Source: CAZSHX01 sp964606895
GTDB lineage: Bacteria; Bacteroidota; Ignavibacteria; Kapaibacteriales; UBA2268
Direction: 5' to 3'
Assembly: GCA_964606895.1 (NCBI GenBank)
Contig: CAZSHX010000022.1
Location: 1 to 58,680, forward strand
Length of the DNA: 58,680 nucleotides
Numbering within the stretch: the stretch's first letter is position 1; each line of letters begins with the position of its first letter. The position numbers and the translations under genes are program-made. Shown one piece after another: positions 17,201 to 27,000 of the stretch. Below the pieces are notes generated by a model, which saw only the letters and a list, made by a program, of their open reading frames with translations, was not told where the DNA came from and made no database searches.

Positions 17201-17433
17201 AGTTTTTTGTTATCTCCCCATCCATTCACCGGAGACAAAAATGAAGAATAAATAGTACGATAAGTGGATGAGATTCTATGCTGTTCACCTGCGATGTTCA
17301 AAACAAATGTACGAATAACAACTTCGCCATCAGGTGTTACTAATCTTTGAGATAAAAGATTTGATTCCGAAATGAAGAATATTGATATAGCCAAAGCCAA
17401 AAAATAAAATATATGGTTGATTCGAAGTATCAT
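14233..17433 (-). CDS. Large T9SS-exported protein: propeller plus three ASH-type repeats
   Basis: 1066 residues. A signal peptide (residues 1-28, FYFLALAISIFFIS) is followed by ~620 residues of sortilin/YCF48-like propeller repeats with TSDEGETWFYSG-type turns. Three ~100-residue ASH/choice-of-anchor-D repeats follow, each opening with a strand such as IPIQEIDFGEI or ISLKNIDFGSQ and containing a LIVSFKPSINGVVNS-type segment. The C-terminus is a T9SS type A sorting domain (FKVFPTPTSGIINF ... LPPGVYLLKI ... YKIVKE). It is therefore predicted to be secreted to the surface; the ligand is unknown. A strong promoter match lies at 17472-17503. Confidence 0.88.
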   Translation of the reverse strand: MILRINHIFYFLALAISIFFISESNLLSQRLVTPDGEVVIRTFVLNIAGEQHRISSTYRTIYSSFLSPVNGWGDNKKLFMTPSGVMIVDVTPRYGDPGINRSIHVLLNNGVTNTYIYNSITKSFEENPSIEPSTITGTGTYKKILSSNKLYLHFSSRLYTNQKDGNGWILDTNNIRSHSINDISLNPLLGIIAATNHGLFVLPLNDTIWQRINGFDTTINCSSVFTSRDGRIFVGTSTKGTFLTKTNSVTWINDTTGIGNLSMSKFGEDGSGNMYSICNANGYRLYRKNALSNKWERIDDYLNNYLASSPKYYDIAGDSTLEIATTYGIISSKDKGIGWSSSNKGIISEDIFGLQFLPNGRIVCSTSFGIFTKAGDAGLWIKRYPSTGFVSSRILKRDGSNNLYTTEPSSGYNETHQPFTLKSSDGGDTWHYDTLGISFVPVGGGTFASQYFIDEIGGQHYGISATSKLPIRIFSKNSSKPWEIDTLGIDGTQNKNQYQYKIFSTFGCDGQEFLYSATFRLDSSQYSVANIFRKAFKQNNWILDTVGINNIPIISFTSDNNGNFFAGSSNKGIISSIYKHSDNGWKAIKVPPAAVSDVLAMACDSSGNLYAHFGPYFYGSFHGIYSTSDEGETWFYSGLDSVNIRGLVGKNDTMYAFTNRGAYKLSRDPFRKAILSITPKTIDFLKVAENEIKDTTVILHNSGNDTLRVFTVLSNNNAFAIPVKAFTVAPGSSYELHLEFSPYKNGLHSGIIRFYSNTYPDSIAVFGEGINFKYPIIDIPIQEIDFGEINGDNRKDSLIFIKNIGDDTLRITNIRTFMNAFQVNKTSITIIPGDSAELIVSFKPSINGVVNSLIKIYGNFSTDSIRVRGAGINVLFPKLKISLKNIDFGSQDIGKMKDTSVAVYNTGTDTLIISRIKSTNKVFEVNKEKMNLPPDSIQFLVISFIPDFLSSESGIIHFTANTEPDSIILYGKGSKPQIVFDGDNSIDFKVFPTPTSGIINFISKFSKPSNIDLQILNIIGQSMLKYHYGLQNELNEQINLDYLPPGVYLLKITVDSKTQIYKIVKE

Positions 17434-17471
17434 TTATTTCTATATTTTTAAAATAGTTAAATAATTCAACT

Positions 17472-17503
17472 CAAATATAACAAACATAAACAAATAAAGC
17501 AAA
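17472..17503 (-). promoter_or_regulatory. Bacteroidota-type promoter for the 1066-residue T9SS protein
   Basis: On the minus strand TTTG, 20 bases, TATATTTG: a full consensus match, ~40 bases before the ATG at 17433. Confidence 0.65.
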
Positions 17504-17552
17504 ATATTCTTTTAGAATGAAGTCAGTCCTTTAGTTAACTTAAAGATATATT

Positions 17553-19694
17553 TTACTTTTCATTCAATGGTGTTTCAATTGTCACTTTTACTGTTCGGCT
17601 GTAGAATCTGCCTTCGGGCAAATCATTCGAGCATGGAAGATTTTTACTCCCATAACCTTTTGTTGATATTCTTATTGAGTTAAAGGATTTTTCTACTGCT
17701 TTGGCTCTGTCAAGGGACAGCTGAAGATTGTAATCTTCTTCACCGATTCTGTCTGTGAATCCTTCAATCAGCACATCTGAACTTTCAAAAATATTTTTCT
17801 TAATATCTTTTACAATTGATAGATTTTCCTTGTTTAAATTCCTATCGTCATAATCAAAAAGAATCAGACTGAATTTATCAATCCGCTTATCGCCGGATTG
17901 TTGTTGAATTTTCTTCGTTATTGTCTTTTGTTCGACAAGAATTTGCTTTTTATCCGTAACAAATCTATGATTTTTAATATCCGTAACCTCAAGAAAGTAT
18001 TGCAAATATGTTCCTGAAAAAGGAAGGGATGATTTTTCAAGGTTCAATTTCCATTCATTCGATGACGGCAATGCCCCGGTACCTGAAAATTCTTTAAGAA
18101 TTTGATTATCCTGCAAAATTGCAAGTTTCCAAGATTTCATTTCATAATCCGTTTTGGAATTAAGATTAAATCTTATTGTTGGTGGATTTGACTGTCTCAA
18201 GGTATCCGAAATGACAACCGGAGATGTTATCGGAAAATCGGTAGCAGATTTGATTTCTACTCTTCTGTTTTCTGCAATCCCATCTTCTGTGGCAGTGTTC
18301 GAAGGCTTTTCCGGAAGATTTCTGAATTTTGTTTCAATCCTTTTTTCATCTATACCCCAAATGTTAACCAAATATTTCTTAACAGAATTTGCCCGATTTT
18401 CGGAAAGCTCCATATTATTCTTCTCAATACCATCATCAGAATTACAACCTGTGAGAATAATTCTTGTTGACGGTTCCTTCGACATTCTGAAACCAATAAT
18501 ATTCAGAAGGTGGTAATAACTTTCAATAGTTGATAAGTTAAAAAGTTGCTTGATATTAAAATTTGCAGATTCAGATTTTTCAATCTTGTTGTAACGAATT
18601 GGAATTTGCGAACTGTTATCTTCAAAAAAAACATAATTCAAAACCGGAAACATATTTGTTGAAAGGAATTCTTCTATTTTTAGAGTTGCAATCGGGTTTT
18701 CATTATTATCAGAATCAACCCCGACAGCACTTACTTCTGCAATTATTTGAACAGTTTTTGGAATTCGAAGAGTATCTGTCCTTCTAATAATTTCAGTTGT
18801 GATTAGAAGTTTGCCTACTTCCTTTTTTTCTTTTGATGATGTTTCTTTACCTGTCAATAACTGTTCCTGAGATAAATCTTCGACGTTATACTTCAAAGTA
18901 TCAATCAAATATTGTCTTTCGAAAATTTCTTTCAATGGTTCAGATGGTTTTGGAGCATATTTAAAAGCTAATCCCAACTTCAAGGAATTTATACTCCAGT
19001 CAATATTCTTAGAAACTGACTTTGTACTAAAATAAACAACTGATTCGGGAGCTAAAAAGAAAGTTCGATTTGAATTCAAAGGAAATGAACATCTGATTCC
19101 AATTAAAGGATCAATCATAATCTTCTCAGCATTGGGGATACCGCCGGATACCCTATTTCTCGATCTCAAGCCATTTTCAAATGTCCCTTGAGTAGCAGGA
19201 GACTTCAAAACCTCTTCCTGTTCAAAATGAGAATATTGCAAAAAACCGAAATGAACACCTGCCAAGATTGTAATGCTTTCAAAAGCCCTTAATGCCAAAT
19301 ATGGTTCTGTTCCCAAGTAAGTGAAGTCATAAGAAAATTTATGTTCAATAACTGCCGGTGTAACTTTGTCATATATTGAAACAAAGCTATTTTCATCCGT
19401 TGTGAGTTTTCCAGTACGCGAGAAATAAAGAACTTTAATTCCGGGAATCCAAATATTACTTATAGGTTGTTCGAAAATCAAACCAAAACCATAATTCAAT
19501 CCCTGACCTTTTTCATATCTCGGACAGCAATTCGGAACTCCAGGAAATTTCTGAAAGTTTGCTGTGTGTAGATCCATTCCTAATAATCCAAAAACCCCGA
19601 AACGTGGGTAAAGTGAAGAATTATCTGAGGATTCCTGAGCGAATATTCGGCAGAAAAGAAAGAAGAATAAAAGTGTAGATGCGATTTTTTTCAT
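17553..19694 (-). CDS. OmpA-family outer-membrane protein with two OmpA-like domains
   Basis: 713 residues from ATG 19694; an upstream TTG (19715) is in frame but would put seven polar residues before the signal. The signal peptide is KKIASTLLFFFLFCRIFAQ. Residues ~25-250 look like an outer-membrane barrel, with the motif GVPNCCPRYEKGQG near the start. A first OmpA-like domain (~350-490; RIILTGCNSDDG, LSENRANSVKKYL, AENRRVEI) and a second at the C-terminus (~600-700; VLIEGFTDRIGEEDYNLQLSLDRAKAVE) each have the peptidoglycan-binding pattern. Likely a structural link between outer membrane and wall. Confidence 0.88.
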   Translation of the reverse strand: MKKIASTLLFFFLFCRIFAQESSDNSSLYPRFGVFGLLGMDLHTANFQKFPGVPNCCPRYEKGQGLNYGFGLIFEQPISNIWIPGIKVLYFSRTGKLTTDENSFVSIYDKVTPAVIEHKFSYDFTYLGTEPYLALRAFESITILAGVHFGFLQYSHFEQEEVLKSPATQGTFENGLRSRNRVSGGIPNAEKIMIDPLIGIRCSFPLNSNRTFFLAPESVVYFSTKSVSKNIDWSINSLKLGLAFKYAPKPSEPLKEIFERQYLIDTLKYNVEDLSQEQLLTGKETSSKEKKEVGKLLITTEIIRRTDTLRIPKTVQIIAEVSAVGVDSDNNENPIATLKIEEFLSTNMFPVLNYVFFEDNSSQIPIRYNKIEKSESANFNIKQLFNLSTIESYYHLLNIIGFRMSKEPSTRIILTGCNSDDGIEKNNMELSENRANSVKKYLVNIWGIDEKRIETKFRNLPEKPSNTATEDGIAENRRVEIKSATDFPITSPVVISDTLRQSNPPTIRFNLNSKTDYEMKSWKLAILQDNQILKEFSGTGALPSSNEWKLNLEKSSLPFSGTYLQYFLEVTDIKNHRFVTDKKQILVEQKTITKKIQQQSGDKRIDKFSLILFDYDDRNLNKENLSIVKDIKKNIFESSDVLIEGFTDRIGEEDYNLQLSLDRAKAVEKSFNSIRISTKGYGSKNLPCSNDLPEGRFYSRTVKVTIETPLNEK

Positions 19695-19753
19695 GATTTT
19701 TATTTTTTCATTCAATTTTTTATTTGAAACTATTCAATATAAGAAAAAAATAT

Positions 19754-19783
19754 TTTCTAAAATAGCTTTCTTTGTTAAATTTG
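19754..19783 (+). promoter_or_regulatory. Candidate promoter for the AlkD-like gene
   Basis: TAAATTTG is a full match to the -7 box; 18 bases upstream stands TTTC, one mismatch from the -33 TTTG. ATG follows 39 bases after the -7 box. Confidence 0.4.
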
Positions 19784-19822
19784 CAATATATATTATGAAT
19801 TTTTTAATAAATCGGATATAAA

Positions 19823-20566
19823 ATGGATAATAAAAATGTGTTAAATGAAATTCGAAGCTTTTTGCTTGAAAATTCCAATGAGGAAACTCGTTTAAAGTAT
19901 GCAAGGTATTTCAAGGAAGGATTCGATTCCTATGGTGTTGTCCTCGATGTTTTCATGGCAAAGAAAAATGAATTATTAGAAAAATATGTAAAAACAGAAA
20001 GTTTGAATAATGTTATTGATTTTGGTACATTATTACTGAAATCGGGCAAATACGAAGAGGGAAGTCTTGCAATCATGTTCCTGATTCCATTCAAGAAACA
20101 ATTTTCTTCTGAAACATTAAATTTACTTGAAAGATGGCTTGATAACGGCATTTCAAACTGGGCACACTGTGACTATTTTTGTTCTGAAATTCTTTCCGTT
20201 TTCTATAAGAAAAAAATAGTGAATCTTGATAGTTTTTCTTCATGGAGAAAGGCTGAATCAAAATGGAAAAGAAGGGCAACCCCGGTTGGTATGCTTAAAT
20301 ATCTTAAGGAAGAACATAACATTTCTGAAATATTGAAATTCTTGGAAATAATGATGGACGACAAAGAAAGAGTTGTGCATCAAGGACTGGGTTGGTTTTT
20401 GCGTGAAGCTTGGAAAAAGCATCCCGAAGAAGTTGAAAAATTTCTTCAAAGATTCAAGAATACTTCGGCAAGGTTGATTTTCCAATATGCAACCGAAAAG
20501 ATGAGCAAAGAATACCGATTGCAATTCAGAAAAGAAAAGGAAATTAAGGATATCTCCAAAAAATGA
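19823..20566 (+). CDS. AlkD-like DNA alkylation repair protein
   Basis: 247 residues of HEAT-like helical repeats. AlkD enzymes remove N3- and N7-alkylated purines from DNA without flipping the base. The catalytic pair W-x3-D is kept (Trp113 and Asp117 in NWAHCDYF), as are the arginines of the WKRRATPVG stretch (~148-151) and the Trp of GLGWFLREAWK (Trp191), which match the family's DNA-binding cleft. No signal peptide. The gene stands alone between two minus-strand genes. A candidate promoter is at 19754-19783. Some homologues with this fold lack activity, so the substrate is an inference. Confidence 0.82.
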   Translation: MDNKNVLNEIRSFLLENSNEETRLKYARYFKEGFDSYGVVLDVFMAKKNELLEKYVKTESLNNVIDFGTLLLKSGKYEEGSLAIMFLIPFKKQFSSETLNLLERWLDNGISNWAHCDYFCSEILSVFYKKKIVNLDSFSSWRKAESKWKRRATPVGMLKYLKEEHNISEILKFLEIMMDDKERVVHQGLGWFLREAWKKHPEEVEKFLQRFKNTSARLIFQYATEKMSKEYRLQFRKEKEIKDISKK

Positions 20567-20587
20567 TTTGTTAAAATTGATTTTAAA

Positions 20588-20622
20588 AAAGCCGGATTCA
20601 AGAATATCCTGAATCCGGCTTT
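20588..20622 (-). terminator. Terminator between convergent genes
   Basis: AAAGCCGGATTCA pairs with TGAATCCGGCTTT around a 9-base loop. On the minus strand it is followed by TTTTTT and closes the Omp28-like gene; on the plus strand the T run is short, so it may serve the AlkD gene only weakly. Confidence 0.85.
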
Positions 20623-20641
20623 ATAATAAATTCAATGAATC

Positions 20642-22729
20642 TTATTTCATTTTTATTATTGGTGCACTCATAGTTTCATTCCCACAATGAATTACTACTT
20701 TGTAAGAACCATTGGCAAGCAAACCGTCAATAGCGATTTCATGATTTCCGGCTTCATAAGCTGAACTGCTATAATCCCGGATAATATTTCCGGCTTCATC
20801 TGTCAGATAAATTCTTAGATATTCCGGAGTAGTACCGTTAATCTGTAGTTTAACTTTTGAGTTGTCGGTAAATGGATTGGGATAAACCTGCAAAAGAATT
20901 TTACCGTTTGAAGATTTGACAACATCATCGTCAATTCCCTCAACAATTTTTCCTTCCAGCCAATCAATTGCATTCGAAATTAGCTGATTACGAACATTTG
21001 CGTCAACTATAACGTTCTGGCAAAGTCCCATCAAGAAACCTTTATTGCCGTTATAGTAAGTCCTTAAAGCTACAATTGAATCCACGCTTTTTGTAAATGC
21101 CAAAACAGGTTTGGTCTTCTTTATATCAATTATTTTCATTGTGGTTAGTAAATAATTAATCAGATTGCCTTCCTGAAGAGCACCAAAATCACTGCTAATA
21201 ACATCGTTGTTGAAGCCTTGAAGCCAAATCCTCCATGGTGCGGAACCATAACCTTCGCGGGAGACGGCAACAAATTCGGCACCAAAGAAAGTTAATAACT
21301 TGTATGTGTTCAAATAGTTTACAGCAAGATTACCTATAACAAAAACTTGCGTGCCGTTCTTGAATGAACTCACAATAGCTTCTCCATCAGCAGAAGTGAA
21401 GTTACCAACAGCACCGGTATTGAAAATTAAAACCTTCTTGTTTGTAAATTTATCCGAATATGGAGTAAAATATGAAGGGTCAATCTTGAAATAACCGGGG
21501 TGATTTGTCTGGTTCAGATTGGTTTCGAGAGAGTAAGATGCATTTGCACCTGCAATAACTTCGAATTTCTCAATTTCCTGAGAAATAGCACCCATTAATC
21601 CGGTTGCTTTTATCCCATTAGGATTGTTTTTATCCGCAATAAAGATACGAGCAAACCCTAAGCCGATTGTATTTCCTGGGGTTATACTCAAAGTAACATC
21701 TTTTGTTTCATTGGGTTTAATGGTTATTTCATTCTCGGGAGATGTTTTAACAACCCAGTCTGATGGTAAATTTGCCGATTTGTTAATGGAAACAGCACCG
21801 GTAACGTCACTATTTGTAATGTTAGTTAATTGGAAAGTACGAGTGAACGTGTCGCCACTTTTTTTAACATCAAATCCATCGCCTGTTGCTATCATTTGGA
21901 AAGCCGGGATTTTAGGAGTGCCTTTGACTCCGGTTGCACAGTTGAACACTGCTTTATTATTCGGTGAATTCGCCTGAACCAACCCGACAAAGCTTAATCT
22001 TGTTAAATCCCATTTCGGATTGATCGTAGTTTTAAAAGTATGGTAATATGTTTCACCAGTTACAGTTGGATTTGGAATTTCACCAAATGCACCCCAAGAA
22101 CCGCCAAGTAGCTGACGAACAACACGCATGTGTTGGTAACCAACTATTGGGTTTGGCAAACTATAATAGGGATGAGTTGGATAAGTAGCATTTTTTGAGT
22201 AATAATTGCTTTGATTCCAGCCCGTACCAATTCCTGACACACTATCCTCGATGATATAGACATTGAACATCAAATCCTCATTTATATCTTCAACAGCTTT
22301 GCAGGATACTGTCGCAATCAGTTCTCTGGTAGATTCATCAAGTGAATAAACAAGAGAGACTTCAACCTTTGCAGGTTTCAATAATTCGGCTTCAGCGGCG
22401 GCTTTCCAGTTTGTTCTATCAAGAAAGATTGCACCGCTGTAAGGTAATCTGTTTATCGAACCGGTTGGAAATCCGGTTAAACCGAGGGCATTTCCGATTT
22501 CATCCTGCTCAGGAATAGCCATACTGTCGCCATTGTGGAATTTGACACCGAGCACTCTGTCAGGATAGAGAGTTTCTAACTCTTCCATTTTTACAGAGCC
22601 ATCAACACACCAACCGCACCATGCTCCGGTGTGCTGTTCAAGCAGAACCCGCTTAACCGGTTTTTGGGCAAGAAGTTGGAATGAAATTATTATTATTGCT
22701 AAAAGAAGAAAAAGTAAACGTTTTGACAT
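20642..22729 (-). CDS. Omp28-like thioredoxin-fold protein with T9SS sorting domain
   Basis: 695 residues. A signal peptide (LLFLLLAIIIISFQLLAQ) is followed by a thioredoxin-like domain with the motif HTGAWCGWCVDG (Cys38 and Cys41) and a GFPTG cis-Pro loop, as in the Omp28 family of Bacteroidota. A beta-rich middle, then a flavodoxin/GATase-like Rossmann segment (KKVLIFNTGAVGNFTSADGEAIVSSF), and a T9SS type A sorting domain (VYPNPFTDNSKVKLQING ... APIIKMK) complete it. Predicted role: a surface or secreted thiol-redox protein. Its substrate is unknown. A strong promoter match lies upstream. Confidence 0.88.
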   Translation of the reverse strand: MSKRLLFLLLAIIIISFQLLAQKPVKRVLLEQHTGAWCGWCVDGSVKMEELETLYPDRVLGVKFHNGDSMAIPEQDEIGNALGLTGFPTGSINRLPYSGAIFLDRTNWKAAAEAELLKPAKVEVSLVYSLDESTRELIATVSCKAVEDINEDLMFNVYIIEDSVSGIGTGWNQSNYYSKNATYPTHPYYSLPNPIVGYQHMRVVRQLLGGSWGAFGEIPNPTVTGETYYHTFKTTINPKWDLTRLSFVGLVQANSPNNKAVFNCATGVKGTPKIPAFQMIATGDGFDVKKSGDTFTRTFQLTNITNSDVTGAVSINKSANLPSDWVVKTSPENEITIKPNETKDVTLSITPGNTIGLGFARIFIADKNNPNGIKATGLMGAISQEIEKFEVIAGANASYSLETNLNQTNHPGYFKIDPSYFTPYSDKFTNKKVLIFNTGAVGNFTSADGEAIVSSFKNGTQVFVIGNLAVNYLNTYKLLTFFGAEFVAVSREGYGSAPWRIWLQGFNNDVISSDFGALQEGNLINYLLTTMKIIDIKKTKPVLAFTKSVDSIVALRTYYNGNKGFLMGLCQNVIVDANVRNQLISNAIDWLEGKIVEGIDDDVVKSSNGKILLQVYPNPFTDNSKVKLQINGTTPEYLRIYLTDEAGNIIRDYSSSAYEAGNHEIAIDGLLANGSYKVVIHCGNETMSAPIIKMK

Positions 22730-22778
22730 TGAATAACCTTTAAAAATAGTTTATAAAATTCAATTAAACATTAAAGAA

Positions 22779-22810
22779 CAAAAGTAATACTTTTCTTATT
22801 CTATTTCAAA
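22779..22810 (-). promoter_or_regulatory. Bacteroidota-type promoter for the Omp28-like gene
   Basis: On the minus strand TTTG, 20 bases, TACTTTTG: a full consensus match, ~50 bases before ATG 22729. Confidence 0.65.
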
Positions 22811-22827
22811 GTTTTTTTTCAATTCTG

Positions 22828-23640
22828 CTAAATTTCATATCTTATGTCAAGTCCAAGCCTTTGATTATTCAATTTCCAGGTGCCGTAACCTGAATAATTG
22901 CTGATACTGTTCAAGGGAAGATTATAAGTATAGTACGAAACAAACCAGAATCTGTCAAGCTTGGTTTCCAACTGCAAACCGATAATCAGACCATAACGGT
23001 ATTTATTAACATCTTTGATTTCACCGTTCAGAACTTCAATACTGCTTTTTTCATCCTTAAATGCTTTTTCGCCTGCATACCAATCAGTTATATCGCTGAA
23101 TTTTAAACCTACAGGTGAACTGATAAAGTAATTCTGCTGAAAATTACTATTAGTCAAAAAACCAAACGAAGGTCCGGCGACAACTCCCAGATTTTTCCAA
23201 AAATTATACTTAAATGTTAAATCTGCCGATACATAAGATAGTTTCACAAAGAGATTATGATTTGTAGTTACATCAACTGAAGTTGGAATCCCCGACTTAT
23301 TGATTATATGCGGATACAATGAACCTCTCATTTCGTCTTTCATATCAAAAGCATCGTAATAAATCTTTGAATTGATTGACATTACATTATTGAATCCCGG
23401 AATGATATAGTTTAAAGCAAGTCCGACTGTATAAGCATTGCCTTGTCCACGGGAATCTGAACCACTGAATTTAGGAAAATTCGGGTCAGGAAAAGCTTCA
23501 ATTTCACCTGAATGCGAGTACCATTTGCCGCCCAAAGTAACACCTACGGAAAACCCGGTTGATTGCCTTGCAAATATATTTGATGATAAGACAAAAAGAC
23601 AAACTACCAAAAAGAACGAGAACAAAATTTTGTTTTTCAT
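22828..23640 (-). CDS. Outer-membrane beta-barrel protein
   Basis: 270 residues. A signal peptide (NKILFSFFLVVCLFVLSSNIFA) is followed by alternating amphipathic strands and a C-terminal strand ending LGLDIRYEI, as in PorT-like/OMP_b-brl barrels of about eight strands. GGGAG stands six bases before the ATG. It resembles the N-terminal barrel of the OmpA-type protein at 17553-19694 in layout. It is transcribed in the same direction as the Omp28-like gene, but that gene has its own promoter at 22779-22810. Specific function unknown. Confidence 0.8.
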   Translation of the reverse strand: MKNKILFSFFLVVCLFVLSSNIFARQSTGFSVGVTLGGKWYSHSGEIEAFPDPNFPKFSGSDSRGQGNAYTVGLALNYIIPGFNNVMSINSKIYYDAFDMKDEMRGSLYPHIINKSGIPTSVDVTTNHNLFVKLSYVSADLTFKYNFWKNLGVVAGPSFGFLTNSNFQQNYFISSPVGLKFSDITDWYAGEKAFKDEKSSIEVLNGEIKDVNKYRYGLIIGLQLETKLDRFWFVSYYTYNLPLNSISNYSGYGTWKLNNQRLGLDIRYEI

Positions 23641-24001
23641 TTCAACTCCCGAAAAAATTTATTAACATTAGTGAAATTTCAAATTCGAATTCTTTATTAC
23701 TCTAATCAAATCGAAGAGTCCAAGCCAAATAGAATTTAGACTCTTTTTCATAGTTTTTATTATTTTTGAAACGTATGGTGGAATGTAATTTTTGCAATTT
23801 TTAATCAATTAACAATAACTGTCAGATGAAGACTATCTAATGCCAAATTAATTTCAAAAATGTAAAAATGTCAAACAAAATGTTTGATCTTCCTAAAAAA
23901 ATTCAAACAACAATCGTTACATGTCCAATTAAAAGTTTCATAAGTGTATCTATACTTACTTTTACCACGAACATTTGATTGCTTTAACTCCCAACTATTG
24001 A
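23641..24001. other. Intergenic region with two small inverted repeats
   Basis: 361 bases between dnaE and the barrel gene, both on the minus strand. A hairpin (AAGAGTC...GACTCTT, 23725-23753) and a 17-base palindrome TCAAACAAAATGTTTGA (23871-23887) stand out. The latter could be an operator, but no target is obvious. No RNA gene was recognised. Confidence 0.4.
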
Positions 24002-27000
24002 TTACACTATCAATCTCACATTCTTTCGCCCGAATATTTCGCAGATTTTAACGATGTTATCACCGGTAAGCGAAATATTGAGGTTTTCGGCATTGTACAT
24101 TGCCTGATATTTTTCGGATTTGTTAAACACATTGAAAATCAAATCGTTCCTTGCATACATATCATTTGCCAGGATTCTGAGTTTATCCATGCTTTTCAAA
24201 TCCGTTTTTTCGAGGTCAACCCAAATACTGATGCCTTTTGCATATTTGAGTCCTGCTTCTTCGATAGGCAGAACGTTTTCGGCAACGATTTTCAGATTTT
24301 CGCCGTCCGATTCGGCTTTACCGATGCAGAAAATTGCAGTATCAGGAGTAAGCAAATTTCTGAATTTTTCATAAGATTTCGACCAGAAAATCAGTTCGGC
24401 TCTGCCTGTAAAATCTTCGAGCATTACAAAAGCGATTGTATTGTTCTTTTTATCAAGACGAGTGCGGATATCGGTAATCAGTCCGCAGACCCTGACCTGA
24501 GCACCGACAAGATTTGTTTCTTTGTCTCCGAGATTCAGCGTTGCAAGCGATTCAACGTAAGCCTGATAATGATAAAGAGGATGACCGCTGATGTAAAAAT
24601 TAAGGACTTCTTTTTCCTTATCGAGTCTTTCTCGCTCAGTCCATTCACTGATATCGGGTAACTTTGGTTCCTGAATAGTTTGGGCAATGGTTTCTTCGCC
24701 GAACAGACTCTCTTCATCGGAAGTTCCCTGCACAGCCCTGGCAAAGTTCAATGCCGGTTCGATTGCGGCATACAAGGCGGCTCGATGTCCCGAATTCAGC
24801 GAATCGAAAGCCCCGGCACAAATCAGAGCTTCCAAAGCACGTTTATTGATGAGACGAGTGTCAACCCTGCCGACAAAATCGAAGAATGATTTGAACGGCT
24901 TTTCTTCTCTGGCTTTGATAATGCTCTCTACTGCTAAAGTTCCGACATTTTTAATTGCCGCCATACCGAAGAAGATAGTATTTTCTTCAGCTTTGAATTT
25001 CGCAATGGAACGGTTTACATCAGGCGGCAGGACGTTAATATCGAATCTTTTGGCATCCTCGATTAATTGAACAATTTTATCAAGGTCATTCAACTCGGCT
25101 GACATATTAGAGGCAAGGAATTCTGCAGGATAGTGAGCTTTGAGCCATGCAGTCTGGTAAGCCAGAACAGAATATGCAAGGGAGTGAGATTTGTTGAAAC
25201 CATAATCGGCAAATTTGAACAGGAGTTCGAAAACTTCATCGGCAATTTTACTGCTGATATTGTTTTTCTCAGCTCCGGCAATAAACAGCGGTCGCATTTG
25301 ATTCATGATTTGTTGGTTCTTTTTTCCCATAGCACGACGCAGATTATCTGCCTGCCCCAGAGTGAAACCTCCAAGGTCGCGCGCTAACTGCATAACCTGT
25401 TCCTGATAGACAATGATACCGAAAGTCTTATTCAGGGATGATTCCATCATCGGATGGAGATATTCGATTTGTTTTCTTTTGAATTTTCTGTCAATGTAAT
25501 CCGGAATACTTGCCATTGGTCCGGGACGATAGAGAGCATTCATTGCGGTTATCTCTTCTATACTTTTTGGTTTCAACTGCCTCAGGTAATCTTTCATTCC
25601 GTTTGATTCGAACTGGAAGATGGCAAGAGTACTGCCGTTTGCGAAAATTTCGTAGGTCTGCTCGTCGTCCAAAGGCAGAGTATCAACATCAATATCCTTC
25701 CCATAATTGGTTTTTATCATTTCGAGGGTATTTTCGATAATAGACAGAGTTCGCAAACCAAGAAAGTCCATCTTGAGCAAGCCTGCTTCTTCAAGAACCT
25801 TCATTGTATATTGGGTGGCAAAATCCGCTCCATGAGTTTTTTGGCTTGGATTTGAATAAAGCGGCACGAAATCACTCACATCTCCCGGGGTGATGACCAC
25901 ACCCGCGGCATGAGTTGAAGTATTTCGGTAAAAGCCTTCAAGAATAGTAGAATACTCAATCAGTTGCTTGATTTGCTCGTTATTCCCATCCTTGATGTGT
26001 TTTAGTTCGGGCAGTTTGAAAGCTTCAATCAAAGGTGTTACTTTTCCCAAAACAGAGGGAATTTTTGACGTAATGCTGTTAATTTCAGTATGGGGGATAC
26101 CTAAAACTCTGCCTACATCTTTGAGGACAGCTCGGCTGGAAAGTGTTCCGAAAGTGATGATTTGAGCAACAGAGTTTTCGCCGTATTTTTTCCTGACATA
26201 ATCAATAACCATTTCCCTTTTGTCATCGGCAAAATCAATATCAATATCAGGCATTGAAACTCTGTCGGGATTTAAGAATCTTTCAAATAGCAAATCATAA
26301 GGAAGTGGGTCAACATTCGTTATTTCCAAAGCATAAGCAACAAGGCTTCCCGCGGCTGAACCCCTGCCGGGTCCAACCCTGACTCCCATTTCTTTTGCGG
26401 CAAGGATAAAATCCTGAACGATTAAGAAATATCCGGCATAACCCATTTTGTTTATTACGTTTAATTCAAAGTCAGTTCGTTCTTTAATAACAGGAGTAAT
26501 TTCCTGAAATCTTTTATGCAAGCCTTCATAAGTTTTTTCAACCAGATATTCTGCAAGATTTTCAGATGGTGAGGACTTTGGAATATCAAAATTGGGCATT
26601 ATGTATTGCTGTTTAAAATCCAATTCGCATTTATCTGCAATTTCGATAGTACTGGAAATTGCTTCGGGATAGTCTTTGAACAGCTTAACCATTTCTTCAG
26701 TTGATTTGAAATACATTTCAGGTGTTTTATACCGAAGTTTTTTTACGTCAACCAATTCAGAATTTGCCGAAACATCTTTTATCAGGAGATAAACATTATG
26801 GGGAATGGCATGTTCCTTTTTGATATAATGGACATCATTTGTTGCAACAAGTTTTATCCCAAGCTCCTTAGCTATTTTCGGGGCATCCCTGAGAATAATT
26901 TCATCTTCTGCAAGGTTGTGATCCTGAAGTTCAATATAAAAATCCTCGCCAAACAAATCTTTGTAATACTGTGCTGTATCCAAGGCTTTCTGATAATCAC

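Noticed and set aside
23725..23753. Terminator for dnaE
   Set aside because: The hairpin lies ~250 bases past the dnaE stop and its T run is on the plus strand, the wrong side for dnaE.
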